Shown: positions 14,716 to 21,485 of the stretch, piece after piece
How positions within the stretch are numbered: the first letter of the stretch is position 1
Layout of the letters: every line of letters begins with the position of its first letter
Assembly (NCBI GenBank): GCA_043744615.1
Contig: JAYTUJ010000041.1
Coordinates: forward strand, 1-21,813
DNA from: JAYTUJ01 sp043744615
Lineage (GTDB): Bacteria > Patescibacteriota > Minisyncoccia > Phycocordibacterales > CAIRYW01
DNA: 21,813 nucleotides
Direction: 5' to 3'
Notes under the pieces: model-generated
Told to the model about the DNA's origin: nothing
Seen by the model: the letters and a program-made list of their open reading frames with translations, nothing else
Databases searched by the model: none
Position numbers and translations under genes: made by a program

Positions 14716-17700
14716 TTAATACAATGAAAGATGCACAGTTATTGTATCGATAACTAATTTTTCTGATTCTGTTATTGCGTCTTCAGAGACAAATTTAATT
14801 TCATCGAGCTGACATGTTTTTGAAATTAAATCATGATAGGTTTTAAGAAAACCTTCGACTTCAGACGAACCTGCAACTAAAAGCTTTGCTCGGTCTTGCA
14901 CATTAAGTCCTTTTTTCTTTCGCATTTCTTGCACTGCTCGCATAATATCGCGAACGATTCCCTCTTCTTTGAGATCCTGTGTAAGCGTAGTATCGATTTC
15001 AACAGTTTCGCCAAGACTATCTTTATACATTACTTCTTTAACATTTAATTCTTCTTTAATGAGTTCGAGCAATTCTGGTTTTGTAGAAAGCTCTTTGATT
15101 CCGATTGATGCGGACGCAAGTGGTTGTCTGACTTTTGTTCCCGCCTTCATTCGTATTTCTAAACCAATCGAAACAAGGTTTCGAACCGATGTCATATTAT
15201 CGATAAGTTCAACCTGTATTGCGTGCGGTGTTGGCCATGATTCTAGATGCACACTTTCTGAATCGTTTTCTGTTTTAACTGATTTGAAAATAAATTCAGC
15301 AATAAAAGGTGTAAACGGCGCAACTAATTTTGCAAATTCTTTAAGAATAAATTTTAGTGTGTGGAGTGCTTCTTGTTTTGTAGTTTGATCGTCACTTTTA
15401 AATCGGTCTCGTGAACGTCGAAGATACCACGTTGAAAGGTCATCAATAAAATCGGTAATCGGTTTCATTCCACGATCTATTTCATATCCATCAACCGCTT
15501 GTGTTGTTTGTGTAATCACTTCTGACAATCGACTAATTATCCATTGATCAAGAACATGTTTACTTGGTGTTGCAAAAGAAGAGTTTTCTTCATGTTTATA
15601 CAATTCATAAAATGAAAGTACGTTATGAATTCGCATGATATTTTTTTTATATACTTCATCAACGCCTTTTTCACTAAAGTACAAATCTTCGGATCGCATG
15701 ATTGGCGAAGATAGCAAATAAAATCGAAGTGCGTCAACACCATATTTATTAAATACAATCCATGGATCAGGAAAGTTATTTTTTGACTTCGACATTTTTT
15801 GACCGTCTTCAGCAAGAACGTTTCCGGTTGTTACTACGTTTTCAAATGGAATCGTATCAAACAAAATTGTTGATACAGCATGCATGTAATAAAACCAAGT
15901 TCGAGTTTGAGCAATATATTCAGCCACAAATTGTGCAGGGAAATTGTGCAAAAATTCTTGTTTATTTTCAAATGGAAAATGCTTTGCAGCATACATCATT
16001 GAGCCCGATTCAAACCAACAGTCGATTACTTCAGGAGTTCGAACAAGTGCGTTGCCGTCAGTATCTCGTAAAAGAATATTATCAATATACGGTCGGTGAA
16101 AATCGAGTTCGTAATCTGCATTATGCGGAATCTGCACAAACTTTTGTACAACAAATCCAGCTGTGTCGACAAACACGTTTCGATGCATCTCTTTAAGAGC
16201 CAAAGCTTTTGCTTCATCAAGACCTTGGACAACAACTTGTGACATCCAAACTCCACTATCGTGAGTAACAATAAGAATTGTTTTATTTTCATATTGAGAA
16301 TCAATGTCATACATAAAATCCCCTATTCGTTTTCGAACATCACTTAAAGATTCTCCGTTTGGATTTTTTGTAGAAAGAGAAAAATCGTGTGATTTAAAAT
16401 ATTCCCATCGTTCTGAAACAGGTCGATTATTGAAATCACCAAATTCCTCTTCGATAATTCGATTGTCAGTAATTATTTTTGACTCATCGAAACCAATCTC
16501 GCGTGCAACAATATGTGCAGTATCTTGAGTTCGAATAATCGGCGAAGCATATATTGCATCAATAGTATATTTTTCTGTAATTAATTTTTTTGCAGAAGTA
16601 ACTGCTTGTTGTTTTCCTTCTTCTGTTAAATTTCGAGGAGTATCATTGGTGCAATTGTAAACATTGAGCACGTTATTTTCACCTTGTCCGTGACGCATAA
16701 AAATAAATGTATTCCCTCGAGATGTGTGTGATGTAATATCATCAAGACTACCTAAAACTTTGAGTGCTCCTGTTTTTTGATTTTTGAAAAAAGGTAATGG
16801 TGTTGCCCAAAAACGATTTCGAGAAATGTTCCAATCGGGTGCACCTTCCATGCTTTTTTGAAAGCGTCCAAGTTTAAGATGATCGGGTACCCAATGAATT
16901 CCTTGTTGTTCTTTATTTCCTTCATTTAATTCGAGTAACCGTGGTTTTACTTTTTGGATATTAATAAACCATGCAGGGATAGCCGTGTAATACAAAGGGG
17001 TTTCACATCGAAAACAATGTGGGTACGAGTGAATTAATTTTTCTTTTGCAAAAAGTAAACCGTTATGCGCAAGATATTTGATAATCAAAATATCTCCTGA
17101 TTGATGATCGTCTTTTGGTTTTACCGCAATACCTGCAAAGTCAGTGACCTCGGCTTTAAATTTTCCTTCGCTGGTTACATGTGTAATAAAAGGAATACCT
17201 TCAGTATTAAAAAGTTTTACGTCATCTTCACCATATGGAGCCAAGTGAACAATTCCTGTTCCAGATTCCATAGTTACAAATTCGCCTGCATAAATTTTCC
17301 AAACTTTTTCTCGTCTCGCATCGTGTGAAAGTTTTTCTTCAAAATATGAAAATAATGGTTGATACGATGAGCCAACTAATTCACTCCCCTTCATTTCACC
17401 GACAATAGTAAATTCATTTTTTATAATACTTACTTTGAGTGCCTCGAGTCTGTCTTTTGCAAAAATATATGTTCGATTGTCTGCAACGCCTTCAGAAATT
17501 TCTTTGCCTTGAAATTTTATTTTTACATATGTAGATTCTGCACTTACTGCAAGCGCAAAGTTTCCTGGAAGCGTCCACGGTGTTGTTGTCCATGCAATAA
17601 TTAACACATCTTCATTGTCCGGTGAAAGTTTTTTGTCGAGTAATTTAAATTGCGCATATACAGAAATATCGGTGATGTCTTTATAGCTGTTATCCATCGC

Positions 17701-18282
17701 AATTTCAGAGTTTGCGATTGGAGTTTCACATCGAGGACAATACGGAAGTACTTTTGTACTTTCATAAATAAAATCTTTTCCGTGCATTTCTTTGAGCGCC
17801 CACCACACTGACTCGATATAACTATTGTCCATAGTTTTATATGAACCATCAAAATCAACCCATCGCCCCATTCGGTCGACAGTTTTTTTCCAAATAGAAA
17901 CATACGAAAGTACTTTACTTCGTGCGTGTTCATTAAATTTTTCTACACCAAGAGCTTCGATTTGTTTTTTACCAGAAATTCCTAAATCTTTTTCGACAAG
18001 ATGTTCGATAGGAAGACCATGACAATCCCATCCCCACTTTCGATCAACCTTAAAACCCTTCATTGTTTGATATCGAGGGATCGCGTCTTTAATAGTACTG
18101 GCAAGAATATGTCCATAATGAGGAGTTCCCGTAGCAAATGGAGGGCCATCATAAAAAACATACTCGCCTTTTGGAGCTTGTTTTGTAAGGCTTTTTTCAA
18201 AAATTTGTTGTTTTTGCCAAAATTCTAAAATTTGTTCTTCTTTTTGAGCAATATCACTTTTTTGGGGTTCTGTATCAGACAT
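14716..18282 (-). CDS. ileS: Isoleucyl-tRNA synthetase with an inserted histidine-phosphatase domain
   Basis: Charges tRNA-Ile. 1188 residues. HIGH-type HYGH lies at 55-58. The editing CP1 domain (about 190-440) carries AWTTTPWTLPGN and HLAPYGEDD. SRNRFWATPLPF lies at 487-498, DFHRPYID at 727-734, DCWFESGSM at 754-762 and KMSKS at 829-833. An anticodon-binding region (about 900-1188) follows. The family layout is the IleS2 (archaeal/eukaryal-like) kind. Between SRNRFW and DFHRPYID, where other IleRS have a short linker, a full phosphatase domain of about 190 residues is inserted (see separate entry). The frame is unbroken across it. The ATG at 18282 follows an extended -10 TGCTAAAAT by 6 nt. 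The gene follows the small MGMT gene and precedes recO. Confidence 0.95.
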   Translation of the reverse strand: MSDTEPQKSDIAQKEEQILEFWQKQQIFEKSLTKQAPKGEYVFYDGPPFATGTPHYGHILASTIKDAIPRYQTMKGFKVDRKWGWDCHGLPIEHLVEKDLGISGKKQIEALGVEKFNEHARSKVLSYVSIWKKTVDRMGRWVDFDGSYKTMDNSYIESVWWALKEMHGKDFIYESTKVLPYCPRCETPIANSEIAMDNSYKDITDISVYAQFKLLDKKLSPDNEDVLIIAWTTTPWTLPGNFALAVSAESTYVKIKFQGKEISEGVADNRTYIFAKDRLEALKVSIIKNEFTIVGEMKGSELVGSSYQPLFSYFEEKLSHDARREKVWKIYAGEFVTMESGTGIVHLAPYGEDDVKLFNTEGIPFITHVTSEGKFKAEVTDFAGIAVKPKDDHQSGDILIIKYLAHNGLLFAKEKLIHSYPHCFRCETPLYYTAIPAWFINIQKVKPRLLELNEGNKEQQGIHWVPDHLKLGRFQKSMEGAPDWNISRNRFWATPLPFFKNQKTGALKVLGSLDDITSHTSRGNTFIFMRHGQGENNVLNVYNCTNDTPRNLTEEGKQQAVTSAKKLITEKYTIDAIYASPIIRTQDTAHIVAREIGFDESKIITDNRIIEEEFGDFNNRPVSERWEYFKSHDFSLSTKNPNGESLSDVRKRIGDFMYDIDSQYENKTILIVTHDSGVWMSQVVVQGLDEAKALALKEMHRNVFVDTAGFVVQKFVQIPHNADYELDFHRPYIDNILLRDTDGNALVRTPEVIDCWFESGSMMYAAKHFPFENKQEFLHNFPAQFVAEYIAQTRTWFYYMHAVSTILFDTIPFENVVTTGNVLAEDGQKMSKSKNNFPDPWIVFNKYGVDALRFYLLSSPIMRSEDLYFSEKGVDEVYKKNIMRIHNVLSFYELYKHEENSSFATPSKHVLDQWIISRLSEVITQTTQAVDGYEIDRGMKPITDFIDDLSTWYLRRSRDRFKSDDQTTKQEALHTLKFILKEFAKLVAPFTPFIAEFIFKSVKTENDSESVHLESWPTPHAIQVELIDNMTSVRNLVSIGLEIRMKAGTKVRQPLASASIGIKELSTKPELLELIKEELNVKEVMYKDSLGETVEIDTTLTQDLKEEGIVRDIMRAVQEMRKKKGLNVQDRAKLLVAGSSEVEGFLKTYHDLISKTCQLDEIKFVSEDAITESEKLVIDTITVHLSLY
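16147..16716 (-). other. Histidine phosphatase (RHG/PGAM-like) domain inserted in IleRS
   Basis: IleRS residues about 523-712. TFIFMRHGQGENN carries the RHG motif with nucleophile His531. Arg584 lies in ASPIIRTQDTA, the acid/base Glu in IIEEEFGDFNNRP (about 611-613), and the second His674 in LIVTHDSGV. These four elements in order are the full catalytic set of branch 1 of the histidine phosphatase superfamily (PF00300), so the domain is probably active. The edges are approximate, since the C-terminal strand (AGFVVQKFVQIPHN) runs close to residue 722. Substrate unknown. Confidence 0.88.
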
Positions 18283-18288
18283 TCCCCT

Positions 18289-18297
18289 ATTTTAGCA
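18289..18297 (-). promoter_or_regulatory. Extended -10 element of ileS (leaderless layout)
   Basis: TGCTAAAAT on the minus strand, then AGGGGA, then ATG at 18282. The 6 nt in between could also serve as a very close SD, but it is too near for normal spacing. The same nonamer precedes argS at the same distance. Confidence 0.55.
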
Positions 18298-18331
18298 GAA
18301 ATATGGATATTATTAAAAATTTAGCAGAAAT
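18291..18331. repeat. Direct repeat of a 12-mer in the ileS promoter region
   Basis: TTTAGCAGAAAT occurs at 18291-18302 and again at 18320-18331, 29 bp apart. On the minus strand each copy contains TGCTAAA, so the unit carries a second, upstream -10-like element that overlaps the MGMT stop codon. Confidence 0.5.
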
Positions 18332-18619
18332 TTAGATCTTATATATCGCTCCTTCGTCTTCTAATTTTTTACGTTTAGCGCTAGACCCGCCTCGGTTATA
18401 TTCTCCGATAATTCCATCAGAACGAATAACTCGATGACAAGGAATCTTTAAGTCGAAATTTGCTTTCATAACACTTCCTACAACACGAGAAGCTTTCGAG
18501 TTCCCCGCTTGTGTAGCAACTTGTTTATACGTCATTGTTTTTCCTTTAGGAATCTTACTCACCACAAGACGAACTTTTTCTGAAAACGTAAGAACTTTTT
18601 TATTTACTTTCTTAGCCAT
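18332..18619 (-). CDS. Short MGMT-family DNA alkyltransferase (Ada C-terminal-like)
   Basis: 95 residues from the ATG at 18619. Family signatures in order are KIPKGKTMTYKQVA (Tyr31), SRVVGSVMKAN (Arg45, the helix that enters the DNA), IPCHRVIRSDG (active Cys61) and IGEYNRGG..KRKKLEDEGA. The acceptor is PCHRV, not the PWHRV of alkyltransferase-like proteins, so it should accept the methyl group from O6-methylguanine in a one-time reaction. The N-terminal domain of full-length Ogt is absent. The ATG follows the argS stop by 1 nt, indicating translational coupling. A GTG at 18640 in the same frame would add seven residues and overlap argS; it is less likely because these residues are not family-like. 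Confidence 0.88.
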   Translation of the reverse strand: MAKKVNKKVLTFSEKVRLVVSKIPKGKTMTYKQVATQAGNSKASRVVGSVMKANFDLKIPCHRVIRSDGIIGEYNRGGSSAKRKKLEDEGAIYKI

Positions 18620-18620
18620 A

Positions 18621-20414
18621 TTACATTTTTTCGGGAGCACTCATACCTAATAAAGTCATTCCATTTTTTAGAACATTTGAAACTGCATGTGTAATTAAAA
18701 GTCTGTATGCAGTTTGTGTAGAATCTTCGGTAATAATTTGATTGTTTGCATAATAACTATTAAATGCAGATGCGATTTCAATTAAAAATGTCGTAATGTA
18801 TTGTGGAGATAATTCTTCATATGCTCGACTGGTTACTTCAACGAAACGATATAATGTTTTTTCAAGTTCACCGATTTGTTCGGTTACTTGAGTTGCCTGG
18901 CTTACTTTACTCATTTGATTTACTTGATCTTTTGCAGATTCAATTTCAAATATGATTCCCTGTTCTTTTGCTTTTCGTAAAACCGATTGCGCTCGCGTAT
19001 ATGAATACTGTAAATATGGGCCAGAATCACCTTCAAATGAAAGTGAGGTTTCTGGATCAAAAATAATATTTTTTCCTGGAGCTTGTTTAAGGATTACATA
19101 TTTAATTGCGGAGATTGCAACTTGGTCTTCGATTTTCTTTTTTTCGTCGAGAGAAAGATTTCTGTCAGCAAGTTTTTCGGCAACCTTTTGTTGCATATCA
19201 GTAATTAGTGATTCGCCAGTGATTATGTTTCCTTTTCGAGAAGCCATTTTTCCTTCTTTAAATCGAAGCATGCCGTGTGACACATGCAAAAGAGATCCTT
19301 TTGATTCAGGGTTCAATAATTCAATCGCTTTCATGACAACTTTAAAATAATCGTCTTGCTCGTTAGCAGTAATCACAATCGAAGTATCAAATGTTTCAAG
19401 CTTTTTCTTAAGATCAAATAATCCAAGCTCTTTTGCTTCATACGTTGGTAGGCCTTGTGAATTCAAAAACACACGGGTATGTAGGCCATATTTTTCACCC
19501 AAAAACACAATGGCTCCTTCACTTTTTTCAAAAATTTCTGGATGTGCTAAAACAATATTTTTACCAGCATCAGACACCATACTTTCGTAAATAATATGGT
19601 CGAAGTGAGTATTTAGTTTTTTATAAATATCATAAAAATGTTCAATGCTCCACGCTTTGCCTTTGTCGTAATAAATTTTTAATTCCTGATCTTGATCAGA
19701 TTTTTTTGTTTCATCAAACAGTTCAAAAACTTTTTTATTTATTATTTTAATTTCTTCTTGGGCTTGTGGGTTATCTTCATATGCATTTGAACCGTACGTA
19801 TAAGACTCGCCGATAAATCTTACCTTGTCTGAAAGAGAATCGTCATCATGAGGAAACCCTGCTTTATTTTGCATCATTCCCCAAATTGCTTTTGCAACAT
19901 GCGGGCCAACATCGCCACCATAACAAGCTCGAATAACTTTTGCGCCATTACATTCAACAATTCGAGAAAGTGCTTCACCAATTGCATTCGACATTAAATG
20001 CCCAATATGAAATTGTTTGAAAGGATTTGGGTCGGTGTACTCAACCATATATGTTTTACCTTCAAGAGTTTTGTGTGTTCCAAAACTTGGTAGTAAAACT
20101 TCAGCAAGCGAGTTTGTAAAAAAAGTATCGGTCAAAAAAAAGTTAATGAAGCCTGGGCCTGCAACTTGAACTTTTTTAATCGTTTCAGAAAGTTTTGCAT
20201 CTGCAGAAACTTTTTGCTCAATCGCTGTTTTTATTTTTTCAGCAAGCTCGAGTGGATTTTGCTTTTCGATTTTTGAAAATACTAATGCAACGTTTGTAGA
20301 ATAGTCACCATGAGAAAGCTCTGCGGGGTGTTCTACGGTAAATACATGCTCAGATAAGGTACTGAGTTCTTTAAGACTTTCGAGAATTAGTTTTTTAATA
20401 TCGGCAGCAATCAT
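18621..20414 (-). CDS. argS: Arginyl-tRNA synthetase
   Basis: Charges tRNA-Arg. 597 residues. The N-terminal Arg_S-type domain (about 1-110) contains VEHPAELSHGDYSTNVAL and VAGPGFINFFL. The catalytic core has DPNPFKQFHIGH (HIGH at 136-139), then LPTYEAKELGL and TANEQDDYFKVV. The KMSKS loop is KMASRKG (389-395). A DALR-type anticodon domain (about 480-597) starts near LQYSYTRAQSVLRKA. All residues needed for activity are visible. The ATG at 20414 is 6 nt downstream of the extended -10 TGCTAAAAT (20421-20429), so the mRNA is probably leaderless. The small MGMT gene starts 1 nt after its stop, then ileS and recO follow, forming one minus-strand series. Confidence 0.96.
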   Translation of the reverse strand: MIAADIKKLILESLKELSTLSEHVFTVEHPAELSHGDYSTNVALVFSKIEKQNPLELAEKIKTAIEQKVSADAKLSETIKKVQVAGPGFINFFLTDTFFTNSLAEVLLPSFGTHKTLEGKTYMVEYTDPNPFKQFHIGHLMSNAIGEALSRIVECNGAKVIRACYGGDVGPHVAKAIWGMMQNKAGFPHDDDSLSDKVRFIGESYTYGSNAYEDNPQAQEEIKIINKKVFELFDETKKSDQDQELKIYYDKGKAWSIEHFYDIYKKLNTHFDHIIYESMVSDAGKNIVLAHPEIFEKSEGAIVFLGEKYGLHTRVFLNSQGLPTYEAKELGLFDLKKKLETFDTSIVITANEQDDYFKVVMKAIELLNPESKGSLLHVSHGMLRFKEGKMASRKGNIITGESLITDMQQKVAEKLADRNLSLDEKKKIEDQVAISAIKYVILKQAPGKNIIFDPETSLSFEGDSGPYLQYSYTRAQSVLRKAKEQGIIFEIESAKDQVNQMSKVSQATQVTEQIGELEKTLYRFVEVTSRAYEELSPQYITTFLIEIASAFNSYYANNQIITEDSTQTAYRLLITHAVSNVLKNGMTLLGMSAPEKM

Positions 20415-20420
20415 AGGTTG

Positions 20421-20429
20421 ATTTTAGCA
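20421..20429 (-). promoter_or_regulatory. Extended -10 element of argS (leaderless layout)
   Basis: TGCTAAAAT on the minus strand, then CAACCT, then ATG at 20414. It lies just beyond the T-run of the terminator of the 34-aa gene. No -35 at 17 bp is recognisable. Confidence 0.55.
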
Positions 20430-20437
20430 TACAATAA

Positions 20438-20477
20438 AAAATGAAGGGTTGCACCTGCGGTGCAACCCTTCAAATGA
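20438..20477 (-). terminator. Intrinsic terminator of the 34-aa gene
   Basis: GAAGGGTTGCACC and GGTGCAACCCTTC form a perfect 13-bp stem with a 3-nt loop. On the minus strand it is followed by CATTTTTTATTG. It ends the small-peptide transcript and separates it from argS. Confidence 0.9.
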
Positions 20478-20479
20478 AT

Positions 20480-20497
20480 TATGCCTCAAGAGGCATA
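20480..20497. repeat. Second hairpin in the 3' UTR of the 34-aa gene
   Basis: TATGCCTC and GAGGCATA pair around a 2-nt loop between the stop codon at 20511 and the terminator. It could protect the mRNA 3' end or act as a backup terminator, though no T-run follows. Confidence 0.6.
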
Positions 20498-20510
20498 AAT
20501 GAGGTGGTGA

Positions 20511-20615
20511 TTAACGAGGCCGGTTTTGAACCGTAAAAATTTTTTTACCTTGGACTGCTCCTCTGCCTGAACCTGGTTTACCCTGTCCAATGTTGTTTTT
20601 CTTTTTTTTAGCCAT
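20511..20615 (-). CDS. 34-aa basic peptide with strong ribosome binding site
   Basis: ATG at 20615, TAA at 20511. The peptide opens MAKKKKNNIGQGKPGSGRG, ends KKIFTVQNRPR, and is strongly basic (10 Lys/Arg) and Gly-rich. It has no hydrophobic segment and probably binds nucleic acid or the ribosome. The frame sits in a complete unit: promoter (20669-20696), a leader of about 45 nt, a near-perfect SD (20621-20629), a stop codon, a hairpin and a strong terminator. This arrangement suggests high expression. The composition resembles small ribosomal proteins such as bTHX or the tail of bL34, but I cannot match it to any family. Coding status rests on context, not homology. Confidence 0.7.
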   Translation of the reverse strand: MAKKKKNNIGQGKPGSGRGAVQGKKIFTVQNRPR

Positions 20616-20620
20616 GCTAT

Positions 20621-20629
20621 CTCACCCCC
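20621..20629 (-). promoter_or_regulatory. Strong Shine-Dalgarno of the 34-aa gene
   Basis: The leader reads AAAAGGGGGTGAG before the ATG, with 5 nt between SD and start. AAAGG.GGTGA matches the anti-SD complement AAAGGAGGTGA in 10 of 11 positions, and the mismatch can pair as G-U. It is the clearest ribosome binding site seen in the window. Confidence 0.8.
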
Positions 20630-20668
20630 TTTTGTTCCGAATGGAAGAAGTAACTCATACGGTTTGAA

Positions 20669-20696
20669 ACTATACTATACAATAAAAACTTTGCAA
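20669..20696 (-). promoter_or_regulatory. Promoter of the 34-aa gene
   Basis: -35 TTGCAA (20691-20696) and -10 TATAGT (20669-20674) on the minus strand, 16 bp apart, with 4 and 5 of 6 consensus matches. Predicted start near 20662. Confidence 0.65.
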
Positions 20697-20741
20697 GAAA
20701 ACAAAATATGGGCCGTGCGAATTTATTTTAAATTAACTTAA

Positions 20742-21476
20742 TTAATTTTTCTCACCAATAATATATTTAACCAATCGTACAACCTCATCATTAATTTCAG
20801 CGATTGAAAGCAAATGACCTTTTTTAATACAATCAATTTTATGCCATCTTCCCTTTTCAGAACGAATCAGCGACAAAGCACTTTTTCGAGAATTTTCTAA
20901 ATATTCAATATTACCTTCAGCAAGATCAATCTTTTCTTTTTTGTCAGGGCGTCCGCGTAAATATACTTTTTTTCCAATTCGACTTTTTATTTTTAATTCA
21001 CGAAGAAGATTTACACTAACATCAACAGGGATATCAAGATAGATCACAGCGTCAGGGCGAGGTAATCCAAAAATTTCGTGTTCCATTGCATCAAGCCATA
21101 CCAAAAATTCTTTTCGTTGTTTTGGATGTTTTATTTTTCCTCCTTGATGAATTTGATTTGAAGATACATATCGGTCAGTAATTACAATGTAGCCTTGCTT
21201 TAACCAGTTTTCAACAAAAGTCTTTGATTCAAAACGATCAGCTGCATAAAAAACAGAAGCGACTCGAGGATGTAATGAAATAAAATCTCCCCACTTACCT
21301 GTTAAACATTCACCAACAAAATGACCAAAAAAGTTTGTCTCGTAGCGAGGAAAATCTATTTTTTTAACTTTCAATCCGCGACGAGTAAGCGCATTAACGA
21401 GTAACTCGGTTTGCGTCGCCTTACCAGAACCGTCAATTCCGTCGATAACAATTAATTTTCCTCTTTTTTGTGGCAT
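20742..21476 (-). CDS. tmk: Thymidylate kinase (dTMP kinase)
   Basis: Phosphorylates dTMP to dTDP for DNA synthesis. 244 residues. The P-loop is GIDGSGKATQ (13-22, Lys19). The dTMP-binding segment is KIDFPRYETNFFGHFVG. The DR-type motif is VITDRYVSSNQIHQGGK (about 97-113), and the Lid region is RGRPDKKEKIDLAEGN (about 174-189). The enzyme is longer than the usual about 210 residues, with extra sequence around the Lid. The adenylate lid motif differs from the E. coli form and looks closer to the human/type II kind, but this is a visual judgement. The ATG lies 9 nt after the glyA stop, so the two are probably co-transcribed. There is no visible SD and no clear terminator after it. Confidence 0.92.
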   Translation of the reverse strand: MPQKRGKLIVIDGIDGSGKATQTELLVNALTRRGLKVKKIDFPRYETNFFGHFVGECLTGKWGDFISLHPRVASVFYAADRFESKTFVENWLKQGYIVITDRYVSSNQIHQGGKIKHPKQRKEFLVWLDAMEHEIFGLPRPDAVIYLDIPVDVSVNLLRELKIKSRIGKKVYLRGRPDKKEKIDLAEGNIEYLENSRKSALSLIRSEKGRWHKIDCIKKGHLLSIAEINDEVVRLVKYIIGEKN

Positions 21477-21485
21477 GCGGTATGT

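Noticed and set aside
14716..18282. IleRS insert as an assembly artefact or two fused frames
   Set aside because: The frame is continuous, both halves of IleRS align in order around the insert, and all phosphatase motifs are intact, so a genuine insertion is the simpler reading.
20601..20609. Run of A in the 34-aa gene (KKKK) as a programmed slippage site
   Set aside because: No alternative frame of useful length follows it; the in-frame product ends sensibly before the terminator.
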